Shown in pieces: positions 16,025-27,100 of a stretch of DNA of 53,963 nucleotides (its first letter is position 1; each line of letters starts with the position of its first letter). Where the stretch lies: contig DULG01000029.1 of the NCBI GenBank assembly GCA_012840485.1, forward strand, positions 1 to 53,963, written 5' to 3'. The notes beneath the pieces are model-generated. The model made no database searches. It worked only from the letters and a program-made list of their open reading frames with translations, and was not told the DNA's origin. Position numbers and translations under genes: made by a program. This DNA comes from Clostridia bacterium (lineage in GTDB: Bacteria; Bacillota; Thermoanaerobacteria; Thermoanaerobacterales; Thermoanaerobacteraceae).

Positions 16025-17281
16025 ATGAAAGTAGGACTAATGGGACTTGGAACAGTCGGAACAGGTGTGGTGCATCTTATAGATCAAAATGGAGAAAGCA
16101 TTGAAAAAAAACTGGGGGAGAAAATAGAGATAAAAAAGATACTTGTCAAAAACCCTATCAAAAAAAGGACACCTCTTGCGGAGGGAAAAATAACTTTTAA
16201 TCCAGATGACATTTTAGAAGATGAAGAGATAGATGTGATAGTGGAGGTTATGGGGAAAGAGCACCCAGCTTTAGAATATATAGTAAAGGCTTTGGAAAAA
16301 GGAAAGCACGTAGTAACTGCTAATAAAGAAGTCATTGCTAAGCACGGGAAGGAACTAATAAAGCTTGCAAGGCAAAATAAAGTTCATTTGCTCTATGAGG
16401 CCTCAGTTGGGGGTGGCATACCTATAATAAGACCCTTAAAGCAATGTCTTGCAGCGAACAAAATATATGAAATCAAGGGAATATTAAACGGGACTACCAA
16501 TTATATATTGACAGAGATGAAAGAAAAAGGCTTAGATTTTGAAGAAGTGTTAAAGAATGCTCAAGAAAAAGGATATGCTGAGGCAGACCCTACAGATGAC
16601 GTAGAGGGCTTTGATGCAGCTAGAAAACTTGCTATACTGTGTACTTTAGCTTTCAATAAATTCATTTTGCCTGAAAAAATTTATACAAAAGGCATAAAAT
16701 TTATTTCCAAGTCAGACATAAAATATGCCCAAGAGTTGGGGTACACGATAAAACTTATAGCTTATGGGAAAGTTGATGAAAAGGATCGTTTAGAAGCGTG
16801 GGTACATCCTGTAATGATAAAAAAGGACAATCCTTTAAGTGGAGTAAAAGGCGTTTTTAATGCTATTTTAGTTGATGGAAATGCAGTTGGAGAGGTTATG
16901 TTTTATGGGCAAGGGGCAGGTATGATGCCTACTGCCAGCGCGGTTGTTGCAGATATAATGGATGTAAAAAATCACATAGTGATTCAAAATGGATGTGAAG
17001 AGGCAGAGCTTCTTCCTATTGTGGATACTGTATCCAAATATTATATAAGATTAATAGCTTTTGATAGGCCGGGAGTGATGAGCAAAATTACCGGTATATT
17101 AGGGGAAAAAGGTATAAGCCTTTTATCAGTAGTGCAGAAAGGGGTTTTAGGGCAGACGGCAGAGATTGTTTTAATCACTCATATTGCAAATACTGGGAAA
17201 ATATTTGAGGCTTTAAAAGAAATACAAAATTTGCAGGAAGTAGAGAGCATAGAAAGTGTCATAAGAGTAGAGGAGGAATGA
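16025..17281 (+). CDS. hom: Homoserine dehydrogenase
   Basis: Reduces aspartate semialdehyde to homoserine with NAD(P)H, at the branch to threonine and methionine. 418 residues, the usual Gram-positive length. The nucleotide site is GLMGLGTVGTGV (4-15); the catalytic block runs HVVTANKEVIAKHG and GGGIPIIRPLK through GILNGTTNYILTEM. A C-terminal ACT domain (from about 345, IRLIAFDRPGVMSKITGILGE) indicates feedback by threonine. It is in an operon with the ACT protein, thrC and thrB, with gaps of 11 and 3 bases. Confidence 0.96.
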   Translation: MKVGLMGLGTVGTGVVHLIDQNGESIEKKLGEKIEIKKILVKNPIKKRTPLAEGKITFNPDDILEDEEIDVIVEVMGKEHPALEYIVKALEKGKHVVTANKEVIAKHGKELIKLARQNKVHLLYEASVGGGIPIIRPLKQCLAANKIYEIKGILNGTTNYILTEMKEKGLDFEEVLKNAQEKGYAEADPTDDVEGFDAARKLAILCTLAFNKFILPEKIYTKGIKFISKSDIKYAQELGYTIKLIAYGKVDEKDRLEAWVHPVMIKKDNPLSGVKGVFNAILVDGNAVGEVMFYGQGAGMMPTASAVVADIMDVKNHIVIQNGCEEAELLPIVDTVSKYYIRLIAFDRPGVMSKITGILGEKGISLLSVVQKGVLGQTAEIVLITHIANTGKIFEALKEIQNLQEVESIESVIRVEEE

Positions 17282-17284
17282 AGA

Positions 17285-18340
17285 ATGAGGTGGGAAGGTC
17301 TAATAAAAGCTTATAGAGAGTTTTTACCTCCTATAAAAGAGGAGAACATAGTTACTTTAAAAGAAGGTAATACACCACTTATAGAAGCTACAAATCTAGA
17401 AAAAATTTTGCCAGGTATAAAAATATATCTCAAATATGAAGGATTAAATCCAACGGGTTCTTTTAAAGACAGAGGAATGACAGTAGCGGTTTCACAGGCA
17501 AAAGAAAAAGGGTCTAATGCGGTCGTCTGTGCATCAACAGGCAATACTTCCGCCTCTGCAGCTGCTTATGCAGCAAAGGCAGGGCTTAAAAGTGTGGTTT
17601 TAATACCAGGAGGGAAAATTGCACTAGGTAAATTAGCACAGGCTATTGCTTATGGAGCCAAAGTTATTGCGATAGACGGCAATTTTGATGCGGCGCTAAA
17701 ACTTGTGAGAGAAATATCACAAAAATTCCCTATAACATTGGTCAATTCTATAAATCCCTACAGGTTAGAAGGGCAAAAGACAGCCTCTTTTGAGATATGT
17801 GATGTGCTAGGGGAAGCACCTTCTTTTTTGGCACTTCCTGTGGGTAATGCTGGAAATATAACAGCTTATTGGATGGGGTTTAAAGAATATCACAAGGCGG
17901 GGAAAATAAAAAAATTGCCCAAGATGTTGGGTTTTCAAGCGGCTGGCGCTGCTCCAATAGTTGAAAACAGGGTAATTAAAAATCCAGAGACCATTGCAAC
18001 AGCGATACAAATAGGCAACCCAGCCAGCTGGCAAAAAGCTGTAGCTGCAAGAGATGAATCAGGCGGACTTGTTGATAAAGTAACCGATGAAGAAATATTA
18101 GAGGCTTATTCTGTATTAGCCAAACAAGAAGGGATTTTTGCAGAGCCTGCTTCAGCAGCCTCTATTGCAGGAGTTATAAAGAAATACAACGAAGGATTTT
18201 TTAGAGAAGGAGATTCAGTTGTCTGTGTATTAACAGGAAATGGGTTAAAAGATCCAGATACTGCTGTAAAATTAGGAGGAGAAATAAAGACAATAGAGGC
18301 AAGCCTAAAAGCATTGGAGGAAGTTTTATATGGAAAGTGA
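17285..18340 (+). CDS. thrC: Threonine synthase
   Basis: PLP enzyme that converts O-phosphohomoserine to threonine, the final step of the pathway. 351 residues, the short bacterial class. The PLP lysine is Lys61 in [11 protein letters not shown]; the phosphate loop is [10 protein letters not shown] and the substrate-binding [14 protein letters not shown] is conserved. It starts 3 bases after hom and overlaps thrB by 11 bases, so all three products are made from one message. Confidence 0.96.
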   Translation: MRWEGLIKAYREFLPPIKEENIVTLKEGNTPLIEATNLEKILPGIKIYLKYEGLNPTGSFKDRGMTVAVSQAKEKGSNAVVCASTGNTSASAAAYAAKAGLKSVVLIPGGKIALGKLAQAIAYGAKVIAIDGNFDAALKLVREISQKFPITLVNSINPYRLEGQKTASFEICDVLGEAPSFLALPVGNAGNITAYWMGFKEYHKAGKIKKLPKMLGFQAAGAAPIVENRVIKNPETIATAIQIGNPASWQKAVAARDESGGLVDKVTDEEILEAYSVLAKQEGIFAEPASAASIAGVIKKYNEGFFREGDSVVCVLTGNGLKDPDTAVKLGGEIKTIEASLKALEEVLYGK

Positions 18341-19256
18341 TATGGTAAAAGTGAGGGTTCCTGCTTCTTCTGCCAATTTAGGACCCGGTTTTGACTGCAT
18401 AGGTGTAGCTTTAAACTTGTACACAGAAATTTCAATGGGATTTACAAAAGAAGGGCTATTTATTGAGGTTTATGGAGAAGGAGCCAGTGATATTGAAAAG
18501 GATGAAAATAATCTTGTTTTTAAGGCAGCAAAAAAAGTGTGGGAAGAAATTGGAGCGGATTTTAAAGGGTTAAAAATAGAGATCCACAATGGAATTCCTT
18601 TAGGGAGTGGATTAGGAAGTAGTGCAGCAGCCATTGTTGGGGGAATGGTGGCAGCTAATGAACTGGCAGGTGGGATTTTGTCACAGGAAGAAATTTTAAA
18701 TTTAGCAGCTTCTATGGAAGGGCATGCGGATAATGTAGCTCCTGCTTTAAATGGAGGACTTAATATAACCGTTTTTGATGGAAAGACTGTCTATTATATA
18801 AAGAAGGAATTAGAAGAAGAGTTAAAATTTATCGCTTTTACCCCCAAGAAGATTTTAAAGACAGAAATAGCAAGAAAAGTATTGCCAGAAAAGATAGACT
18901 TTAAAGACGCTGTCTTTAATACAGGAAGGTCTTCTCTTTTGGTTGCTGCTTTGTTCAGTGATAGATACGACTTATTGAAGATTGCCTCTCAGGATATGTT
19001 GCATCAAAAATATCGTTCAAAACTCATACCTGAAATGTACTCTTGTTTTGATAAGGCTTTGGAAGCAGGTGCTTATTCAGTATTTTTAAGCGGAGCAGGC
19101 CCTACAATCATGGCTATTGCATCAATAGACAATGCCAAAAAAGTAGCAAAAGAAGTAGCAACTGTGTATGAAAGAGATAATATAGATTACAAAATTTATG
19201 AACTGCGTTGTGAAAATAATGGGGCTCAAGTAATAAAGGCTTCTCTGCCAATATAG
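18330..19256 (+). CDS. thrB: Homoserine kinase
   Basis: GHMP-family kinase phosphorylating homoserine to O-phosphohomoserine, the substrate of ThrC. 308 residues, normal length. The GHMP ATP loop is [16 protein letters not shown] (90-105), with N-terminal [16 protein letters not shown] and C-terminal [11 protein letters not shown] motifs. The start at 18330 lies inside thrC, 9 bases after a GGAGG within thrC; a second in-frame ATG at 18342 is possible. Last gene of the operon. Confidence 0.95.
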   Translation: MESDMVKVRVPASSANLGPGFDCIGVALNLYTEISMGFTKEGLFIEVYGEGASDIEKDENNLVFKAAKKVWEEIGADFKGLKIEIHNGIPLGSGLGSSAAAIVGGMVAANELAGGILSQEEILNLAASMEGHADNVAPALNGGLNITVFDGKTVYYIKKELEEELKFIAFTPKKILKTEIARKVLPEKIDFKDAVFNTGRSSLLVAALFSDRYDLLKIASQDMLHQKYRSKLIPEMYSCFDKALEAGAYSVFLSGAGPTIMAIASIDNAKKVAKEVATVYERDNIDYKIYELRCENNGAQVIKASLPI

Positions 19257-19266
19257 AGGAGCCTTT
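19235..19266 (+). terminator. Hairpin at the end of thrB
   Basis: AAAGGCTTCTCT (19235-19246) pairs with AGAGGAGCCTTT (19255-19266), one mismatch. It spans the stop codon. It is followed by A rather than T, so it is more likely an mRNA 3' end or pause hairpin than a classical terminator. Confidence 0.45.
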
Positions 19267-19302
19267 AAAAATTGTCAGACAGCAGTTTTTATGTAGACAA
19301 TG

Positions 19303-19311
19303 TGGTATAAT
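19303..19311 (+). promoter_or_regulatory. Extended -10 promoter of the S41 protease
   Basis: TGGTATAAT with no good -35 at the usual distance. The predicted start is about 40 bases before the chosen GTG start. Confidence 0.55.
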
Positions 19312-19356
19312 TAAACTATGACAAAATTTGTGTATTTGAGAATGGAGGTATATATT

Positions 19357-20730
19357 GTGAAAAAATTTTTATCTATTATTTTGACTTTTGTGATTGTTAT
19401 AAGTCTTCTTTTTGGATTGCCTATCAGGGTTTTAGCACAGCCTTCTACTCCTTTGCAGACAGATGAAGAATTATACAATGACCTTGCAGATATTGGCTCC
19501 ATCATGAAATACATCATAGATAATTACATTGGAGATGTTACATATCAGCAGCTTAAAGAAGCAGCATTAAAAGGCATATTTTCTAGCCTTGATGAATACA
19601 GCACTTATTTTACAAAAGGGGAATTTGGCGATTTTACCAGAGGTACCTCAGGTGTTTTCAGCGGTACGGGTATGGTTTTAACTGAGAAGAACGGTCAAAT
19701 TATTGTAGATTCTGTTATAGAAAGTTCTCCTGCAGAAAAAGCAGGAGTGAAAAGTGGTTACATTATAAAAGCAGTGGATGGGAAAAGTGTGGAAGGCATG
19801 AAAATAAATGAGGTAGTCAATAAAATAATTGGAGAAGAGGGCACAAAAGTAAAAGTTACCTTTGATATTGGAGGCACATTAAAAGAGATTGAACTTACCA
19901 GGCAGATAATCTATGTAAATCCTGTTTCTTACAAAATCACAGATGAAATTGGGTATATAAAAATAACTGAGTTTAATGAAAATACCACTAGCAATATGGC
20001 AAAAGCCCTTGTATATATGGATAAAAATAATGTAAATAAAATTGTTTTAGATTTAAGGAATAATCCCGGCGGTCTTCTTACTGAGGCTGTAAGTGTTGCC
20101 AACTTTTTTATTCCTCATGGGGTAGTAGTTACTGTGGAGAGAAAAAATGGAGAAAAAGATGAGTATTACTCTTATTTAAGTCAGCCGAAATATAAACTGG
20201 CAGTTTTAATCAACAATGGAACAGCGTCAGCTTCTGAAATAGTTGCAGGAGCTATACAGGACACAAAAGTAGGCCTATTAATAGGTGAAAATTCTTTTGG
20301 GAAAGGGACTGTCCAGTCGGTAGTGCCTTTGCCAGAGGGAGATGGATTTAAGCTTACAATTGCAAGGTACAAATTGCCTTCTGGTAGATATATAGATAAA
20401 AATGGATTGACTCCTGATATCATAGTTGTAAATACTACCTATAGTGTCGATTTAAAATTTACGAAAGAATTAAAAATAGGGTCGAGAGGAACAGAAGTAA
20501 AACTTTTGCAATACCAATTAAATTTATTAAAATTTAATGCTGGCATCGAAGATGGAATCTTTGGACCTAAAACAGAAAGGGCTGTAGAAGAATTACAAAA
20601 ACAAACCGGTTTGCCTGTTACAGGAATTTTTGATAAAAATACCTATGATGCAATGGTTAAAATGCTACAAGAATTAAATGCCAAAGATTCTCAATTAGAA
20701 AAAGCCATAGAAGTATTAAAAGGAATGTGA
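19357..20730 (+). CDS. S41 C-terminal processing protease with peptidoglycan-binding domain
   Basis: Secreted or membrane-tethered serine protease of the CtpA/CtpB type, about 457 residues. The order is a signal segment (1-26, LSIILTFVIVISLLFGLPIR), a PDZ domain (about 100-185), the S41 catalytic domain with Ser291 in TASASEI and Lys316 in FGKGT (25 apart, as in E. coli Prc), and a C-terminal PG_binding_1 domain (GSRGTEVKLLQYQL, GIFGPKTERAVEELQ). Start GTG 19357 follows GGAGG by 8 bases; the ATG at 19318 has no ribosome site and lies at the transcription start. In Bacillus, CtpB acts in sporulation signalling, so a sporulation link is possible but unproven. Confidence 0.9.
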   Translation: MKKFLSIILTFVIVISLLFGLPIRVLAQPSTPLQTDEELYNDLADIGSIMKYIIDNYIGDVTYQQLKEAALKGIFSSLDEYSTYFTKGEFGDFTRGTSGVFSGTGMVLTEKNGQIIVDSVIESSPAEKAGVKSGYIIKAVDGKSVEGMKINEVVNKIIGEEGTKVKVTFDIGGTLKEIELTRQIIYVNPVSYKITDEIGYIKITEFNENTTSNMAKALVYMDKNNVNKIVLDLRNNPGGLLTEAVSVANFFIPHGVVVTVERKNGEKDEYYSYLSQPKYKLAVLINNGTASASEIVAGAIQDTKVGLLIGENSFGKGTVQSVVPLPEGDGFKLTIARYKLPSGRYIDKNGLTPDIIVVNTTYSVDLKFTKELKIGSRGTEVKLLQYQLNLLKFNAGIEDGIFGPKTERAVEELQKQTGLPVTGIFDKNTYDAMVKMLQELNAKDSQLEKAIEVLKGM

Positions 20731-20798
20731 GGGAGATATTTGTGAAAATATAATGAGAGTTATTATGGCTTTTGGTTGATAAAAAATTATAATTTTTT

Positions 20799-20830
20799 AA
20801 AAGCTGCATGTTTTTATGCGGCTTTTTTAA
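20799..20830 (+). terminator. Terminator of the S41 protease gene
   Basis: 11-bp stem AAAAGCTGCAT (20799-20809) with ATGCGGCTTTT (20816-20826), one G-T pair, followed by TTTT. Confidence 0.8.
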
Positions 20831-20902
20831 TTGTAAAAAAGATTTGAAATGTTTTTTGCGAGAAAAATTGTTTATAAATAAAAAATTTTAATCTTCCAGA
20901 GA

Positions 20903-20927
20903 AGGAAAAACGTGATTTATGTAGAAT
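20903..20927 (+). promoter_or_regulatory. Sigma-H-type promoter before the SLH subtilisin
   Basis: AGGAAAA (20903-20909), 11 bases, GTAGAAT (20921-20927), preceded by GA as in the consensus RnAGGAwWW-N11/12-RnnGAAT. No competing sigma-A promoter of good quality was found between it and the gene. Confidence 0.6.
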
Positions 20928-21153
20928 AATATGATATATAAATCATAATTTAATTTAAAAATTACTGGCAATTTAATTCGGTAATCTAATATGGATAATA
21001 TTAGTATAGTATATATTAAATTTATCACAATGAATTTCTTTGTAAAGCAAAATTCATTTATATTGACTAAACATGTGCTGTCTAAGGGTTTATTCCCTTG
21101 GAATAAAATTATTTTATAAAATGGGGGGATGCAGAGGAGAAAATTAGATTTTT

Positions 21154-21162
21154 TTGTCGAAA
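21154..21162 (+). promoter_or_regulatory. Spo0A-box match upstream of the SLH subtilisin
   Basis: TTGTCGAAA matches the 0A-box core TTGTCGAA. It lies about 33 bases before the start codon. Spo0A and sigma-H control commonly occur together at transition-phase genes. Confidence 0.45.
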
Positions 21163-21194
21163 ATGCAAAATGAAGATAAGGGGGTTAAGTTTTT

Positions 21195-24100
21195 ATGGCA
21201 AAAAGATTGCTAGTTTTTCTTGTAGCTTTTACTTTAGTATTTAGCACTTTTAGCTCTTTTGGCTATTCTCAACAAAAACCGTTGTCAAATCCTTCAAAAA
21301 TTACATTGGATAACTTAAAAATTGATTATGACCTTTTAAAACAAATAGCTCTGAATAAATTTAAAGAAAATCTTAAGACCTATGAGGGCAAATCAAAAAT
21401 TGAAGAAAAATTTGGCAAAGAAATTGAAATTTCAAGAGATGGTGCTCCACGAGAAATTGAAATATATAATCCAAGTGAAACTGTCAGAGTTATTGTAGAA
21501 TTGGAAAAAGATAGCCTTGCGTCTTTTGCGTTAAAGTCTAACAAGACCCTTAAAACTTTAAGTGAAAGTGAAAAAATGGCTGTTTTAAATGAGATAGATA
21601 AGGAACAGTCATTGCTTCAAAACACGTTGGTCAAAAAATTCAATTTTGAGCCGCGACATACATATAAAACTGTTTTGAATGGCATAAGTGGGAAGGTAAA
21701 AGTTAAAGATATAGACAAAATTAAATTGCTACCGGGAGTAAAAGACGTGCGGATTGCCAATGAGTATTTCCTTGATATAACAACAGCAGTTTATTCTACA
21801 AATGCTCCTACTGTATGGAATGAATTGGGATATAAAGGAGAAGGAATGGTTGTAGCTGTTGTAGATACAGGTATTGACTACAGGCATCAGGATATGAAAG
21901 TTTCAGATCCAAGTCGGGTGAAATTGACTAAGGAAAAAGTGCAGCAAATAGCAGCCCAGACAGACCTTCCTTATAAATATTTCACAGATAAAGTGCCGGT
22001 TGGTTGGAACTGGGCAGACAACAATGACGAAATTATAGACATAGGTGCTACACAGTCAATGCACGGGCAACATGTTGCAGGTATAGTTGCAGCAAATGGC
22101 AATATTAAAGGCGTTGCACCAGAGGCACAGCTAATTGCAGAAAAAGTATTTTCAAACAATCCTAATTTTTCATCAGCTTTTTCTGATGACATAATAGCAG
22201 GTATTGACCATGCAGTAGCCTTTGGTGCAGATGTAATAAATATGAGTTTAGGTGCTCCTGCTGGCTTTGTAAGAGAAGATGACCCAGAAAACTTAGCAAT
22301 TAAAAGAGCTGTAGAAAATGGTGTAATAGTAGTAGTGTCTGCAGGAAATTCAGCATATTCTACAAAGGCAGAGTTTTATCCTTATGCGATGGACCCGGAC
22401 ATAGGTACTGTTGGTTCTCCTGGGCTCTTTCTTGATGCTATTCAAGTGGCTGCTTCTATAAATCCTGGACTTACAGGAAAAAGCTTTTCTGTAAATCCTG
22501 CTCCACAAGATTTTGACAGAGTAGTATATTCTGTAGGAAGTCCTACAGACCATGACCCTATTGACCCTGCAGATGTCTTGAAAGGAGAGTATGAGGTAGT
22601 ATACTGTGGATTAGGTAGACCCGAGGATTTTCAAGGTAAAGATGTAGTAGGTAAAGTTGCCCTTATTTCAAGAGGTTCTATTACATTTAACGCAAAGACG
22701 ATAAATGCACAAAATGCTGGTGCTGTAGCTGCAGTAATTTTCAATAATACTACAGGAACAATTTCAATGGCATTAGGAGAAGGTACGAAAATTCCTTCTG
22801 TGTCTATTTTAAGAGATGCAGGTCTTGCAATTAAAGCTTTGTTAGATCAAGGGCAAAAAGTCACAGTAAAATTTGATGGTGCTATAGGAACAAATAAATT
22901 AGGAGTTCCTCCGGGAGACAATGTAACAGACTTTTCATCCTGGGGTGTTACACCAAGCTTTGACTTTAAACCGGAAATAATGGCACCTGGCGGCGGAATA
23001 TATTCAACACTTAACAAAGATTCTTACGGTTTGATGAGCGGTACATCTATGTCATCACCTCATGTGGCAGGTGCAATGGCGTTAATTGCTGAAGCTCTTA
23101 AAGATAAAGTATCTAAAGGTGAATTGACCTTCAAAGATGGCAGAGACTTTGTTGAAATGGCTAAAATAATGGCTATGAATACAGCCAAAGTTATAATTGA
23201 TACAAACGATAATGCTGTTCCTTATACAGGTAAAATCTTAAGAAGTCCTAAGCCTTATTCACCGAGACAACAAGGGGCAGGTATGATTCAAATAGATAAG
23301 GCAATCAAGACACCTGTGACAATTACAGATGCAAATGGAAAAGCAGGTATTGCACTTGGCAGTATTGGGAACAGTGCGACCTTTACCTTGACTCTTAAAA
23401 ATCATAGCAACAGTGATGTTACGTATACCTTAAAGGACGAGTATGGAGTTTTGACAGATTATGTTCTGTGGGGATTTAACTTTGCTGAAACAACAACCCT
23501 TACAGGGGCGACAGTTAAATTTGATAAAGATACTGTGACAGTGCCTGCAAATGGACAACAGACTGTAAATGTCACACTGATAATTCCTCAAAATGCTCCA
23601 CAAAATATTTTTGCGGAAGGATTTTTAAGCTTTATCCCACAGGATAACAATTTGCCAAAACTAAGTGTTCCATATACCGCCTTTTATGGAAGTTGGGATG
23701 AGCTAAGAGTAATAGATTCACCACTTTGGGAAGATGACACTTATTATGGACTTACAGGTATGGCAGGAATTATAAACAATGAATTATATTTCTTGGGAAA
23801 TCTTGGGGGTAGGATACCTGATTCATCTACAATTGCTATATCTCCTAATAACGATGGTGTATTTGACTATGGACAACCAGTGCTATCTTTTTTGAGAAAT
23901 GCAAGAGAGTTTAAAGTAAGTGTTGTAGATGAGAAAGGGAATGTAATAAGAGAAATATCACAAGAAGAATATTTAAGAAAGAACGTTGCAGAAACTTCCA
24001 AGGCGAGAATTTCCGATTCATGGGTATGGGACGGCAAAGCATTTAACCCTGCAACAGGACAATTTGGAGTAGTTCCTGATGGGCAATATTATATGCGCTT

Positions 24101-27100
24101 TGAATCTAAGATAGATTATCCAAATGCAAGGACACAAGTTCTTGAAATGCCTGTTAAAGTTGACACAATATTACCTGAAGTTATGATAAATGATGGCTAT
24201 GTCGATCAATATGGATATTTAAACGAAAATTACATTTCAAACGGAAAAGCAACAGTGGCGTGGGCAGGTAGTGATAAAGGTTCGGGTATAGAGTCCTATA
24301 TTCTAGTTACGGGGAAAATTGACCCTGTGACAGGCAATGTCACAAATATTGAAACAAAATCACTGCCAAGTGATGCTGTTTCAGCAAAAGTAGACCTTCC
24401 AAACTGCTATACATTTATAGCTGTACTTGGTGTAGACTATGCAGGAAATATTTCCGATATAACACCAAAAAATAGCTGTATTGCGTTTAACCCAGAAATA
24501 AAAGACAATTTTGGACCTGTAATTACTGTAAAAGAACCTCAAGTAGCACAAATATTTAATACAAGAGATATTGTTGTTTCAGGAACCATAGAAGATGAGA
24601 CGACATTTATGGGTGAACTCTATATTAATGATGAAAAAGTAACGGTCAATCCAGACAATACTTTCACAACAACAATACATTTTAACAGTGATGGAAAGAA
24701 ACAAATAAAATTCCTTGCATTTGATAATTTGTATGTCCCAAATGACCCATCAACATATGAACACAAGACAGAATTTGCGATACCCATTTATATAGACATT
24801 ACAACACCCGAAATTACTTTAAATGTAGATAATTTCAAAGGCTTTATTTCATCTGAAGGAGTAAGCCTTACAGTAGCAGGCAATGTGTATGATACAGGAT
24901 TTGGATACAAACTGTTTATCAATGGCAACAATATACTTAACAAAGAAGCTGATGATTACACAACATTTAATGATAACTTTACTGCCAGAGTACCTCTTAA
25001 CGTGGGAAATAATATCATTTCGATAAGTGCAGTAGATGTGGCGACTAATAAAGCCGAAGCTACAGTAGCTGTAAATGTATATACTTCAGATACACAAAAT
25101 TACGTTACAATAACCTACAATGGAACACCAAAGACAATACAACTTGAAAAAGTCATGCTTAAGTTGCTTAATGCTAATCCAAATCCACTTTATATACCAG
25201 TTGGGGGAACAGGCAAAATAACCGTTAATGCAATATATACAGACGATACAACAAAAGATATAACAGATAAAGCAGTATTTGAATCTGTATATGGGGACAT
25301 TGCAAAAGTAGAGGATAATGGAATTGTAGTTGGAATGAAGCCAGGTGAGACTACAATAACTGCCACATATGATAATAAATCTGTTGATATAAAAGTTGTA
25401 GTTTCAGAAGCTGTACCATTGGGGATAAGTGTTGACCCGCCATCTATAACAGTTCCAGCAGGCAAAATGGTGCCAATTGCAGTTTATAATCATTTCTCAG
25501 ATGGTAGTCAAGTAGATGTGACTAAAGATGCTAAAATTATAATTGATAATCCTAAAATTGCTCAATACATTAATGGAGTAGTAATAGGGCTAGTAAAAGG
25601 TAGTACAGTACTTACAGCAGTTTATAATACTAATTCGCTTAATGTTCCAGTTACAGTAACAGATCCAATACTTGAAAATATAACAGCACAACCACCTTCC
25701 ATTGAAATAAAAGTTGGAGACACAGCACAACTAAAAGTTACGGCATCCTATTCTGATGGTACAACAAAAGATGTGACGGCAAATGCTCAGTATAATTTTG
25801 ATTCAAATATTGTTACAGTGGATAAAGGAATTGTAAAAGGAGTCAAAGCTGGAACTACAACAATTGAAATAAGCTATAGTGATAAAACCGGTAATAAAAC
25901 TACCAAAGTTAATGTCACAGTAAAAGAAGTACCTTCTTCTGGCGGAGGAGACTTTGTACCAGTGACTCCACCTGCAAGCACTGAACAGCCAAAAGGTGAA
26001 GAGGTATCACAGGGCAAAGTAGTTGTAGAAGGAAATGCAACAACACTTGTAGTTGAAGAGAATAAAGTAACAAATGAAATTAAAGATCCAACAAAGAAAG
26101 AAATAGTATTTGACTTGACCAATGTAGGAGAAACTTCTTCAAAGGCAATAGAAGTACCAGTTAGTGTTCTTAGCTTAATTGCAGAAAACAGCAAAAACAT
26201 AGAAGTAAAATCTAATGAATTTAGACTTATATTTGATGCAAAGACATTGACATTATCAAAAGAAACATTAGAACAGATAGACAAAGCAGGTTCAGTAAAA
26301 TTAACAATAGAAGATAAAGGCAAAAAGGCAGCAAACTTGTTAACACCAGCATCAAATGCCTATGACATAACAATAAAAGCAGGAGACAGCAAAGTAAAAA
26401 TAGACTCACCAGTAAAACTTACATTTGAAGTAAAAGATGCGAAAGACGTAAGGAAAGTTGGGGTATATTATCTAAATGAAACAACAGGAAAATGGGAATA
26501 TGTAGGAGGCAAAATTGACAAAAAAGCAGGGACAATAACTGCAGAAGCAAAACATTTCTCAACCTATGGAGCATTTGAACATGATAAGCAATTTAAAGAC
26601 GTATCAAAAGATTTCTGGGCATATGACGTAATAAATGTCTTAGCATCAAGATATATAGTAAAAGGAATGGATGATGATACCTTTGCTCCAAATGCAAAGA
26701 TAACAAGAGCAGAATTTGCAGCATTGATGATAAGGGCATTAGGTATAGCGGAAGAGCCATATAAAGGTGAATTCAATGACGTAAAAGAAGGAGCATGGTA
26801 TGCAAACGCGATAGAAGCAGCCTACAGAGCAGGCATAATGTTAGGTGATGGGAAGAGCATGAGGCCGGAGGATCCAATCACAAGAGAAGAGATGACAGCA
26901 GTAATAATGAGAGTGTACAGTAAGCTCGCAGATTATAAAGAAGAGAATATAGGGAACACAACTTTTGCAGACAATGATAAGATAAGCGGATGGGCAAAAA
27001 ATGTAGTAGCTAATGCAACGAAACTTGGAATAGTAGAAGGCTATGAAGATGATACCTTCAAGCCAAAAGACAATGCAACAAGAGCAGAAGCTGCCGCTAT

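Larger units (their letters stand above)
20731..21194 (+). promoter_or_regulatory. Long upstream region of the SLH subtilisin
   Basis: It contains, in order, a terminator for the preceding gene, a sigma-H-type promoter, a hairpin at 21031-21056 (TGAATTT/AAATTCA with an inner CTTT/AAAG), a Spo0A-box match, and the ribosome site AAGGGGG. No open frame of note. If the sigma-H site is used, the mRNA leader is about 260 bases. Confidence 0.55.

Noticed and set aside
25874-26323. A 149-codon minus-strand frame inside the SLH subtilisin
   Set aside because: Ser/Thr/Leu-rich composition typical of the antisense of a Thr/Val/Lys-rich repeat region; no ribosome site and fully inside a sure gene.
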